A DNA stretch of 35,579 nucleotides from Dehalococcoidales bacterium (GTDB taxonomy: Bacteria > Chloroflexota > Dehalococcoidia > Dehalococcoidales > Fen-1064): assembly GCA_016929875.1 (NCBI GenBank), contig JAFGHZ010000053.1, forward strand, positions 1-35,579. The letters are read 5' to 3'. A program made the translations under genes and the position numbers. Below are positions 23,273 to 30,385 of the stretch, piece by piece (within the stretch, counting starts at the first letter, position 1; every line of letters starts with the position of its first letter). The notes beneath the pieces were generated by a model. That model was not told the DNA's origin and made no database searches. It was given only the letters and a program-made list of their open reading frames with translations.

Positions 23273-23287
23273 CTGGCCTACCCCTTA

Positions 23288-23318
23288 TTAAACGATATTG
23301 GATGAGTTATTGTTACAA
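23288..23318 (-). promoter_or_regulatory. ECF-sigma promoter, autoregulatory copy
   Basis: TTGTAACAA (23318-23310), exactly 15 bp, CGTTTAA (23294-23288) on the minus strand. The start codon is only 15 bp after the -10, so the leader would be about 10 nt and just include the AAGGGG site. Confidence 0.68.
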
Positions 23319-23824
23319 TTTTGAAAATGGAGGTTAGTAATAACCTAATTCTAGACTATGGCTTGCTTTGTGTCTATGAAAAGGTTCTTTAGAGGTATAA
23401 GAGGTATAATATTATAGGCTGAATGCTCACTCAAACGTCTTGGTTTTGCGTGTTGTATATTAGCGCCCGGTTGTGATGACTCTAACTAGTGCATTTATGG
23501 TATACTGAAAGTCAGGCAAAAAGTTCTATCTTTTGTACAATCCGCTCTACCAGACCCCTCTCCTTACCGCCCTACCAAGTACCAAATTTCAAGCAACAAG
23601 TTCCAAACGAGTTCTAATTTTCAATTTTTGCTGTGTGATTGGACATTGCCACTGTGACCGAGATAAGACTATTTTGTACTTCCTATGGCATTCGAGGACT
23701 GTCTTCCAAAGCCCAGTAAACGTCCTGTAAACTTTTCCTAAACAGAAGTCAAGCTTATAACAAAAATGACTAGCATACTATTCATATAGATGCGCATACT
23801 AGTAGCAAACCTACAAATATTCCA
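23319..23824. other. About 500 bp without a supported gene
   Basis: AT-rich intergenic DNA between the ECF operon and the convergent end of the methyltransferase gene. I see a small palindrome AGGTTA-GTAA-TAACCT at 23331-23346 behind the sigma promoter and a tandem AGAGGTATA pair at 23391-23408. The stretch near 23575-23620 is rich in CAAATTTCAA-like words. A 65-codon frame at 23533-23730 has no ribosome site or familiar sequence and is not called. Confidence 0.5.
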
Positions 23825-24763
23825 TTACTGTAAAACATGTGATTTATAAAGGCTATTACGATTCCATAATTTAAAACTATCTAGTGTACCTGTGATCGGT
23901 AGTGACTGCGAAGCCTGAGTTGGTTTGGGGTTTGCCACCAAGAACTTGTCATCGGGTGGATTCCACCAAGTCCTGGGTTGGTCTGAGTCATTCATGCCAA
24001 GACGCTGCCAAACATTCAACATCTGAGGAAGCGGAAGAGTGTTATCTTTTATAACATCTGGGAGATCGTGACAGCAAAAGGTGATAGTAGGCCATCCCTT
24101 GGAAGCGAGCCGATTTCGAAAAGATACCAAGAGGTCGGACTTCGCGTCCGGTTCAACTGCCAAGATCATCTTAGATTCTTGTCCTTCATAGTCACCAAGT
24201 GCGGTTAGTAAAGGACTCCAGTTATCGAAGCCGTATGGGAAGCAGGCAGAAAAAACGGTCAGATCATAAATCAAAAAACTTCTGTCTTTTACCAAGTCTG
24301 CAATCGAGCCTTGTTTATACTTAGCCGAGACATGATCCAACCATCCAGAGCACTCAGAGAAAAGGATCATCTCCTGACTTGGCTCAATTCCCAAGAGGTT
24401 GATATGATGAGGGGTATCTAATAAATCCACCGCAAGGGCTGTCGCTCCAGTCCCGCTTCCAATATCCAGTACTGACTTTGGATGCCAGTCATCAAGCACA
24501 GAAAGTAATGATCCGAATATCGAAACGACACGCTTGGGCATATACTTGAGAGCGTAAACAAGAGGAATACCCGGCACATCATAGTCAGGTTCTCTACCCA
24601 ACCTTAATTCATCTAACTCGTTACTCAACTGTTGTGCCTTGATGGGTATTCTGCGAACGGTGAGTGTATGCAAATAACCAAGTGCAGCTTCCGCGATAGC
24701 TCTATCGAGCTTCTCGTGGAGTCGCCGCCATTCGTAGTTATTAAGGGTATTGTTCGTAAACAT
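23825..24763 (-). CDS. Class I SAM-dependent methyltransferase, Rsm22-like
   Basis: A protein of 312 residues from the ATG at 24763 (a TTG at 24787 would add 8 residues). The SAM motif I is VLDIGSGTGATAL, about 100 residues in. It is preceded by a helical region ending YALKYMPKRVVSIFGSLLSVL, which resembles the lead-in of Rsm22-type proteins of the small ribosomal subunit. The C-terminal part has strands typical of Rossmann methyltransferases. The CPHxxxCPL metal motif of classic Rsm22 is not seen, so the substrate is open. It is transcribed divergently from a radical SAM gene 250 bp away. Confidence 0.82.
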   Translation of the reverse strand: MFTNNTLNNYEWRRLHEKLDRAIAEAALGYLHTLTVRRIPIKAQQLSNELDELRLGREPDYDVPGIPLVYALKYMPKRVVSIFGSLLSVLDDWHPKSVLDIGSGTGATALAVDLLDTPHHINLLGIEPSQEMILFSECSGWLDHVSAKYKQGSIADLVKDRSFLIYDLTVFSACFPYGFDNWSPLLTALGDYEGQESKMILAVEPDAKSDLLVSFRNRLASKGWPTITFCCHDLPDVIKDNTLPLPQMLNVWQRLGMNDSDQPRTWWNPPDDKFLVANPKPTQASQSLPITGTLDSFKLWNRNSLYKSHVLQ

Positions 24764-24939
24764 TTGTTTCTTACCGCCTTTTACCAATCTTCGTTAGGGC
24801 AAATAGAACGCTTGTACTAATTTGGCAAGCAAAGCATAGCATATTATGTTACAAAGGAATACTCTTTTGTGTCGTTATTTTCTTGCGCTGAAAACGTCGT
24901 TATAAAAAGAGAAAGCATATGTCGTGTCATTTCAAAGCC

Positions 24940-24968
24940 TTGCAATTTTGGGGTTAATCGAATAAACT
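24940..24968 (+). promoter_or_regulatory. Promoter of the radical SAM gene
   Basis: TTGCAA (24940-24945), a 17-bp spacer and TAAACT (24963-24968), 47 bp before the ATG at 25016. Confidence 0.45.
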
Positions 24969-25015
24969 ATAACCGGATATAGTTCAAATGTTCTAATTAT
25001 GTTAGAGTATGACCT

Positions 25016-26191
25016 ATGGCTAATGCAGAACAGTTAGAGTTTCTTCGACAGCGAATAATCTCACTATCGCTACCACAAGATTACGAACCTTTTCGTCCAG
25101 CCAATTTTCAGCCGTCTCACATCTACCTTACCAAGGGTAGTGTGGCCACGTTAGAACGTAGGAGGTTTGTCGAACGAATCTGCGCTCTCTACCCTGAGGC
25201 ATGTGTGGAAGAAAGGTTTGCCGTAACACATAACCGGCTGGAATTGAACGGACAAACTTCTCTCGACCTTCATCAGACCGGTAAGCATACTCTTGTGTTC
25301 GGTGAGCTTGCATCGGCGGTGCGCTTTGCCGAAGAGAAGGGGAACACCTGCCCAAATTATTGGCACTTCTCTCCCTATGGATTTTGCCCATACGGCTGCA
25401 AGTACTGTTATCTGGCAGGGACCCCAGGCGTTAAGTTCTCGCCCTCGGTCAAGATCTACGTAAACTTACCAGAGATATTACAGCAAATCGATAATATCGC
25501 ACTAAGGCTAGCGACGCCTACGGCGTTCTACCTCGGTAAACTCCAGGATGCTTTGGCATTGGACCCTCTCACAGCTTACTCCACGGTCATGGTACCCTTT
25601 TTCGCCGCACATCCATGGGCACGCCTCACTCTTCTGACAAAGAGCGCTTATGTTGACCGCCTTTTAGACTTAGACCATCGCGGTAACTCCATTCTTTCGT
25701 GGAGCGTGAACCCACCGGAAGTATCGTCCATCTTTGAGGAAAACACACCCAGTGTCAATCAGCGTCTCATTGCTATGCGTCGTGTTTCCGAACGTGGTTA
25801 TCCCGTGCGCGCCATTATGATGCCCGTCATCCCAATTGACGACTGGCGAAGTTTGTACAGTACATTCACAAGGCGCCTACTTGAGACTGTGCCCATACAG
25901 CGTCTGACAATCGGCGGAATCTGTATCTACCGGAGCGCTCGTGACCTTATGGAGAAAAAGATGGGAACACAAAACGTGGTGTCAGAGCACATCGACCATT
26001 CAATTTATAAAGCAGAAGATGGGAGGGAACGATATCCACACAGCCTCCGCCACGAGGTTTATTCATTCATTATCAAATCTGCGCGGAGTGTTCGTCCGGA
26101 CCTGGATATCTCCCTTTGTCTGGAAGAAAAAGCACTGTGGGAAAGTACTGGACTCACGAAGAATATGGGACGTTGCAATTGCAACTTGTAA
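25016..26191 (+). CDS. Spore-photoproduct-lyase-like radical SAM protein
   Basis: A 391-residue radical SAM enzyme. The 4Fe-4S cysteines are C124, C128 and C131 in CPYGCKYCYL (C-x3-C-x2-C). The context CPNYWHFSPYGFCPYGCKYCYL followed by VKIYVNLPEIL is that of the spore photoproduct lyase (SplB) family, which uses a 5'-deoxyadenosyl radical. The C-terminus ends in two cysteines, GRCNCNL. Nothing nearby indicates sporulation, and non-spore-formers carry many SPL-like proteins of unknown substrate, so DNA lesion repair is only one possibility. It lies divergent from a SAM methyltransferase and ends before a repeat-type terminator. Confidence 0.88.
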   Translation: MANAEQLEFLRQRIISLSLPQDYEPFRPANFQPSHIYLTKGSVATLERRRFVERICALYPEACVEERFAVTHNRLELNGQTSLDLHQTGKHTLVFGELASAVRFAEEKGNTCPNYWHFSPYGFCPYGCKYCYLAGTPGVKFSPSVKIYVNLPEILQQIDNIALRLATPTAFYLGKLQDALALDPLTAYSTVMVPFFAAHPWARLTLLTKSAYVDRLLDLDHRGNSILSWSVNPPEVSSIFEENTPSVNQRLIAMRRVSERGYPVRAIMMPVIPIDDWRSLYSTFTRRLLETVPIQRLTIGGICIYRSARDLMEKKMGTQNVVSEHIDHSIYKAEDGRERYPHSLRHEVYSFIIKSARSVRPDLDISLCLEEKALWESTGLTKNMGRCNCNL

Positions 26192-26240
26192 AAGAGATGT
26201 CGAAAGTTCACTAGCGGCTAAATTTAACCTCTCTCACATT

Positions 26241-26318
26241 CTCAACTTTCCAATTCGGGAAAGTAAAATAGCCCTCGTTTTTTTAACGATTTCGAGAGTT
26301 TTTCTATTTTTGCTACTA
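26241..26318 (+). terminator. Repeat-type terminator, copy A
   Basis: A CTTTCC-AATTCG-GGAAAG hairpin is followed by AGCCCTCG, a spacer, TTTCGAGAG and TTTTT. The same block recurs at 30251-30312 and 31781-31840. It ends the radical SAM transcript; its downstream TTTTTCTATTTTTGCTA is shared with copy B. Confidence 0.65.
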
Positions 26319-26345
26319 AATTGCTATATAGGTAGTAAAATAAGA

Positions 26346-26374
26346 TTGACTATCAAAAAACTGGGTGCTAAAAT
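26346..26374 (+). promoter_or_regulatory. Promoter of the second MFS gene
   Basis: TTGACT (26346-26351), 17 bp, TAAAAT (26369-26374), 41 bp before the TTG start codon. Confidence 0.65.
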
Positions 26375-26414
26375 TTATCCCGTTCCCAATACGGAATAAA
26401 ACAGGAAAAGGTTT

Positions 26415-27698
26415 TTGTCAACACAACCTAAGCAAAACATTTTCTACGGTTACATCATTGTAGCCGCTTCCATATTTATCCTGACCATTATGCATGGTGT
26501 GGCAAGCACCTACGGCGTCTTCTTCGGTTCTTTACAACAGGAACTGAATACCAACCGTGCCATCATCTCCGGCGCTAATTCTGTCTTTTCCTTGCTGGTA
26601 GGGCTAGCGGGTATCTTAGTAGGCGGACTTACAGACAGATTTGGCCCGAAAAAGGTAATAGCGGTGAGCGGTGTGTTGCTGGCAGTTGGCTTACTGCTGA
26701 TGTCGAGGCTGAACAGCATATGGGAGTTGTATTTCTACTACTCTTTTATAATCGGAGTCGCCTCCGCAAGCGGCAACGTTGCGCTTCTTTCCACTACTAC
26801 CCGGTGGTTCCTCAAAAACCGCAGTCTGATGACTGGAATCGTTAAAGTCGGAACCGGCCTCGGTATGTTTATCATACCGGCGGTCGCGGGCTGGCTCATT
26901 GAGGCCTATGACTGGAGGCTGGCCTGCGTTATCCTGGGTATAATAGGTGCTATAGGAATTGTCCCCGCTTCAATTCTTTTAAAACGCGACCCGGGAGAAT
27001 CAGGGCTGAAGCCGTTGGGTTCGGATGAGGCGGCACTGGTCTCAAAGTTGAGCGGCGGTGTTCATCTCACCTTTGTTGAGACGTTGAAAACCCCGATGTT
27101 CTGGATTTTCTGCTCGATGTATTTTTTCACCGGCTATGTTACGCAGTCTATAATGATTCATATCGTGCCTTATGCTACCGATGGCGACATACCCATTGCC
27201 GCCGCCGCAATAACCGCCTCACTCATAGGGGGAGCCAGCATAGCAGGCAGGCTGGTTATCGGCAGGAGCGGAGACAGGCTAGGCACCAGGAAGTCAATTA
27301 TAATCTGCTACGTTATCCTTCTGGCGTCCTTAACGTTTTTGCAACTGACCGGAGGCCAGTGGATGCTCTACCTTTTTGCTCTGGCCTATGGGTTCGCTCA
27401 CGGTGGTTTTTACACGGTGATATCCCCGATGGTCGCCGATCTGTTCGGAATGAAATCTCACGGAGTGAACTACGGGATGGCTCTTTTTATAGCCAGTATC
27501 GGGGCAGGTATAGGGCCGTTCATCACCGGACTGATATACGATTCCCAGGGCAGTTACCACCTGGCTTTTATTATTTTGATAGCTCTTAGCCTTATTGCCT
27601 TTATACTGTGCCTCACAATCAGGCCGGTTAAGAGAAAAGAAGTGTCTCTGGCGGACGGTGACATTCTTGGGTCCGGGGATGGGACGTCTTCCGGGTGA
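26415..27698 (+). CDS. MFS transporter, OFA / monocarboxylate type
   Basis: A 427-residue, 12-helix permease. The start FYGYIIVAASIFILTIMHGVASTYGVFFG and motif A as GGLTDRFGPKKV match the oxalate/formate antiporter and monocarboxylate branch; the second-half motif is AGRLVIGRSGDRLGTRK. It would exchange small carboxylates across the cytoplasmic membrane; the exact substrate is not readable. The start is a TTG at 26415 with AGGAAAAGG just upstream. It stands alone with its own promoter. Confidence 0.9.
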   Translation: MSTQPKQNIFYGYIIVAASIFILTIMHGVASTYGVFFGSLQQELNTNRAIISGANSVFSLLVGLAGILVGGLTDRFGPKKVIAVSGVLLAVGLLLMSRLNSIWELYFYYSFIIGVASASGNVALLSTTTRWFLKNRSLMTGIVKVGTGLGMFIIPAVAGWLIEAYDWRLACVILGIIGAIGIVPASILLKRDPGESGLKPLGSDEAALVSKLSGGVHLTFVETLKTPMFWIFCSMYFFTGYVTQSIMIHIVPYATDGDIPIAAAAITASLIGGASIAGRLVIGRSGDRLGTRKSIIICYVILLASLTFLQLTGGQWMLYLFALAYGFAHGGFYTVISPMVADLFGMKSHGVNYGMALFIASIGAGIGPFITGLIYDSQGSYHLAFIILIALSLIAFILCLTIRPVKRKEVSLADGDILGSGDGTSSG

Positions 27699-27903
27699 AC
27701 TCAAATGTCCCTCTCTAAATAAGCTTTCAAGCGGATTTATCGGATTAAAAGCCACTTGACTACAACGCGAAGTATGAGCATAAAGGGAGAGACATCCCGA
27801 TGTTCGTTCAGTGGTAAATTAACCAATAATTTAGGGCAACATTTTAGGCTATTATGATATCAGTGCCATAAGATACTTTTTATTAGTATTTTCAAGTTAT
27901 GTT
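27699..27903. other. Intergenic region after the MFS gene
   Basis: Nothing strong is seen. TGTCCCTCTC (27706-27715) can pair with GGGAGAGACA (27785-27794) at 9 of 10 positions across a 69-nt loop, which may be chance. The following stretch is AT-rich and leads into the promoter at 27904. Confidence 0.35.
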
Positions 27904-27932
27904 TTGCAAAATATACCATTTTATTGTATAGT
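27904..27932 (+). promoter_or_regulatory. Promoter of the zinc-ribbon gene
   Basis: TTGCAA (27904-27909), 17 bp, TATAGT (27927-27932). The transcript would start near 27939 and carry a leader of about 100 nt before the ATG at 28038. Confidence 0.6.
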
Positions 27933-27990
27933 TAATATAGTTTCAGTTTAGGTTATTAATGCTTTTTCGACATCGATCAGATTCAATAGT

Positions 27991-28039
27991 ATTGGATGAC
28001 CGTAACTCTAACAAATAAGTGAAAAGGAGGTCATCCAAT
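27991..28039 (+). promoter_or_regulatory. Start-codon-sequestering hairpin
   Basis: ATTGGATGACC (27991-28001) is the perfect reverse complement of GGTCATCCAAT (28029-28039). The 3' arm contains the last GG of the AAAGGAGG ribosome site and the first two bases of the ATG; the 27-nt loop holds the rest of the site. In the message this 11-bp helix would block initiation, so it may act as a thermosensor or ligand-controlled switch. Confidence 0.65.
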
Positions 28040-28355
28040 GAGTTTTCAGGAAAAATCACTCCAGTGTTCCGATTGTGGGACTACTTTTGCATTTACTGTT
28101 GAAGAACAGGAGTTTTTCTCCTCAAAAGGTTTCACTAACGAACCGAAGCGTTGTCCTTCATGCCGTCAGGCAAGAAAACAGCGGCAGGATAGTAATGGCT
28201 ACCAGAGAAGTGGCTCACATTTCCAGTCACAACGGCAAATGTTTCCTGCCACTTGCGCACAATGCGGAAAAACTACTGAAGTACCGTTCGAACCGAGAAG
28301 CGGTAGACCGGTATATTGCAGAGACTGCTTCAACACCATCAAAGTAACCCGGTAA
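28038..28355 (+). CDS. Double zinc-ribbon protein
   Basis: A 105-residue protein with two zinc-ribbon units. The first has C10, C13, C39 and C42 (C-x2-C, 25 residues, C-x2-C); the second has C73, C76, C94 and C97 with the 17-residue spacing known from small CxxC-x17-CxxC proteins. The middle is Gln/Arg/Ser-rich and basic (QARKQRQDSN), suggesting nucleic-acid contact. AAAGGAGG precedes the ATG but is partly held in a hairpin. It stands before a DEAD-box helicase and an RRM protein, so a role in RNA binding under stress is inferred. Confidence 0.88.
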   Translation: MSFQEKSLQCSDCGTTFAFTVEEQEFFSSKGFTNEPKRCPSCRQARKQRQDSNGYQRSGSHFQSQRQMFPATCAQCGKTTEVPFEPRSGRPVYCRDCFNTIKVTR

Positions 28356-28366
28356 GCTCTGCCTTT

Positions 28367-28420
28367 ATAGAAGCACAGGGCGGGTAATACCGTCTTGTGC
28401 TTCTATCGATACCTGTTTTT
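28367..28420 (+). terminator. Long-stem terminator between zinc-ribbon and helicase genes
   Basis: The arms at 28367-28383 and 28390-28406 form 17 uninterrupted pairs, two of them G-U, around a 6-nt loop. CGATACCTG and six T (28415-28420) follow. The gap of some 8 nt before the T run is long for a pure terminator, so partial read-through into the helicase is possible. Confidence 0.75.
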
Positions 28421-28479
28421 TCCCGGGTTAAAAATCCAGTATATGTTTCATATGGCATTACTTTATTTTTAGGAGTTTA

Positions 28480-29712
28480 ATGAATTTCGAAACCTTTAAT
28501 TTCCATCCGAGCGTTATGGCTGGTGTGCGAGCGCTTGGTTATGTGACACCAACACCGATTCAACTTCAATCTATACCTCCTGCGATGCAAGGTCGAGATG
28601 TTTTGGGGCTGGCGCAAACTGGCACCGGTAAAACGGCCGCTTTTGCGTTACCGATTCTGCATCGTTTGCAACAGGGTAAAAGGGGTATCTTGCGTGCTCT
28701 TGTAGTATCACCTACGCGTGAACTGGCGGAACAAACCTGTGAGGCTTTCTCCACATTAGGACGGGCAACAGGCTTAAGGGCCGTGTCTATTTATGGTGGA
28801 GTAGGCAAAGACCAGCAAATACGAAAATTACGTGCCGGCGCGGAAATTGCGGTTGGATGCCCCGGCCGTTTACTTGACCATATATGGCAGGGAGACATGG
28901 ATTTATCACATCTGGAAGTCCTGGTAATTGATGAAGCAGACCGGATGTTCGATATGGGCTTTTTACCTGATATCAAGAACATTTTACAGTGTATTTTACA
29001 GCCGAAACAGACATTGCTTTTTTCTGCGACGATGCCTGACGATATCCGTCGTCTTGTAAAAGAAATCTTGCAAAATCCGGTCACCGTACAAATCGGGCAC
29101 ACCGCACCGGTTGCGACGGTATCTCATGCATTATACCCGGTTAAGCAACATCTCAAGACCGCATTGCTGATGGAACTCTTGTACCAGACCAAAACAGATT
29201 CAGTGCTGGTTTTTGCGCGCACCAAGCATCGCGTGGAGCGTCTCTCGGAGCAACTCCATAAAGCCGGGCACAGAGTTGCTTCATTGCAGGGTAATCTTTC
29301 CCAGCAAAGACGCCAGTCGGCTTTGGAACGGTTCCGTTCAGGTGATGTCAAGATATTGGTTGCAACCGATATTGCTGCCCGCGGTATCGATGTATCGGGT
29401 ATATCTCATGTTATCAATTACGATATACCTGAGAGTGTCGACGCCTACACTCATCGTATCGGACGTACAGGGCGTGTCGATGAAACCGGTGAGGCGTTTA
29501 CCTTTGTGACAGGTGAAGATAACACGCTGGTACGCGATATCGAGAAAGTGCTCAAGAAACCTCTGGAGAGGCGTACTTTACAGGGTTTTGATTACGAGGT
29601 ACCTTCGTCCGCCAAAGAAATCAGGCATTCTTCTCCCATGATACTGAAAGCTAAGTTCCGCAGGCAGGGAATAGGCAAAAAATATCGGTTTGACATGAGT
29701 AGAAGCAGTTAG
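28480..29712 (+). CDS. DEAD-box RNA helicase, RhlE/CshA-like
   Basis: A 410-residue ATP-dependent RNA helicase. Q motif FNFHPSVMAGVRALGYVTPTPIQ, motif I AQTGTGKT (45-52), PTRELAEQ, DEAD at 151-154, SATMP, and motifs V-VI ATDIAARGIDV and HRIGRTGR are all intact. The C-terminal extension is short and basic (residues 365-410), without the RNA-binding dbpA domain. Such enzymes unwind structured RNA in cold adaptation, ribosome assembly and RNA decay. TAGGAG lies before the ATG. Its neighbours are a zinc-ribbon protein upstream and an RRM protein 76 bp downstream. Confidence 0.97.
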   Translation: MNFETFNFHPSVMAGVRALGYVTPTPIQLQSIPPAMQGRDVLGLAQTGTGKTAAFALPILHRLQQGKRGILRALVVSPTRELAEQTCEAFSTLGRATGLRAVSIYGGVGKDQQIRKLRAGAEIAVGCPGRLLDHIWQGDMDLSHLEVLVIDEADRMFDMGFLPDIKNILQCILQPKQTLLFSATMPDDIRRLVKEILQNPVTVQIGHTAPVATVSHALYPVKQHLKTALLMELLYQTKTDSVLVFARTKHRVERLSEQLHKAGHRVASLQGNLSQQRRQSALERFRSGDVKILVATDIAARGIDVSGISHVINYDIPESVDAYTHRIGRTGRVDETGEAFTFVTGEDNTLVRDIEKVLKKPLERRTLQGFDYEVPSSAKEIRHSSPMILKAKFRRQGIGKKYRFDMSRSS

Positions 29713-29788
29713 AACCCCAAAAGCAGTCGCAATTATATTTACGGTCCAATAGCATATTGGATGGAAAAAGAAAAAATAGGAGACAACT

Positions 29789-30121
29789 ATGAAAATTTAT
29801 GTAGGCAATTTATCTTATGATGCTACCGAAGATGAATTAAGGTCGGAATTCAGCGCTTTCGGAAAAGTCGAATCTGTCAGCATCATAACCGACAAGTACA
29901 GTGGAAGGTCAAAAGGATTTGCGTTTATAGAAATGCCCACCATATCTGAGGGGCAAGCCGCTATCGATGCATTAAATGGCAAACAGCTAAAAGAGCGTAC
30001 ATTGACAGTTAATGCGGCCAGACCGCCTAGCAGTGAAGGCAGAAGCGGTTATCGTGATAATAGAGGCGGCGGGTATGGCGGTAATCGTGGCGGCTATAGT
30101 GGTGGTCGTAATCGTAGATAG
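29789..30121 (+). CDS. RRM-type RNA-binding protein with Gly-rich tail
   Basis: A 110-residue protein with a single RNA recognition motif: RNP2 IYVGNL (3-8) and RNP1 KGFAFIEM (42-49). A Gly/Arg/Tyr/Asn-rich tail (87-110) follows, ending GGRNRR. This layout equals the cold-induced Rbp proteins of cyanobacteria. It binds single-stranded RNA and probably works with the helicase encoded just upstream. AGGAGAC precedes the ATG. Upstream at 29747-29763 is a CAATAG-CA-TATTGGATG motif that also appears before the zinc-ribbon gene. It ends before a repeat-type terminator. Confidence 0.96.
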   Translation: MKIYVGNLSYDATEDELRSEFSAFGKVESVSIITDKYSGRSKGFAFIEMPTISEGQAAIDALNGKQLKERTLTVNAARPPSSEGRSGYRDNRGGGYGGNRGGYSGGRNRR

Positions 30122-30250
30122 GCGGATATATTTCAATAGACCATAGAAGACCACGAAACGGGTTGTTTTGTGGGTGTAGAGATGGTGAAATCGTACAAAC
30201 ACGAGTAAATAGATTTACGCGAGACTTAACTGTCGTTCCGCTACCTATTT

Positions 30251-30312
30251 TTGAAGTTAAAAAGCCCTCGATTTCTAAATGATTTCGGGGGTTTTTCCAT
30301 TTTTGCTAACAA
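30251..30312 (+). terminator. Repeat-type terminator, copy B
   Basis: CCCTCGA (30265-30271) pairs with TTCGGGG (30285-30291), followed by TTTTT at 30292-30296. The block is shared with 26241-26318 and 31781-31840, and its tail CCATTTTTGCTA is shared with copy A. Confidence 0.75.
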
Positions 30313-30330
30313 CAGTAAAAAAGTTATAAT
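30303..30330 (+). promoter_or_regulatory. Promoter of the PurF-like gene
   Basis: TTGCTA (30303-30308), 16 bp, perfect TATAAT (30325-30330). The -35 lies in the end of the repeat-type terminator copy B. GAGGTG precedes the ATG at 30386. Confidence 0.5.
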
Positions 30331-30385
30331 AGTAAGGTACACTAAGAAGAACCATTAAAACTAGGTTTCGGAATAGAGGTGCGTA

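Noticed and set aside
24800..24860. A further ECF promoter (TTTGTAACA on the minus strand) before the methyltransferase gene
   Set aside because: The -35 word is present, but 15 bp later GCTTGCC stands instead of CGTT.
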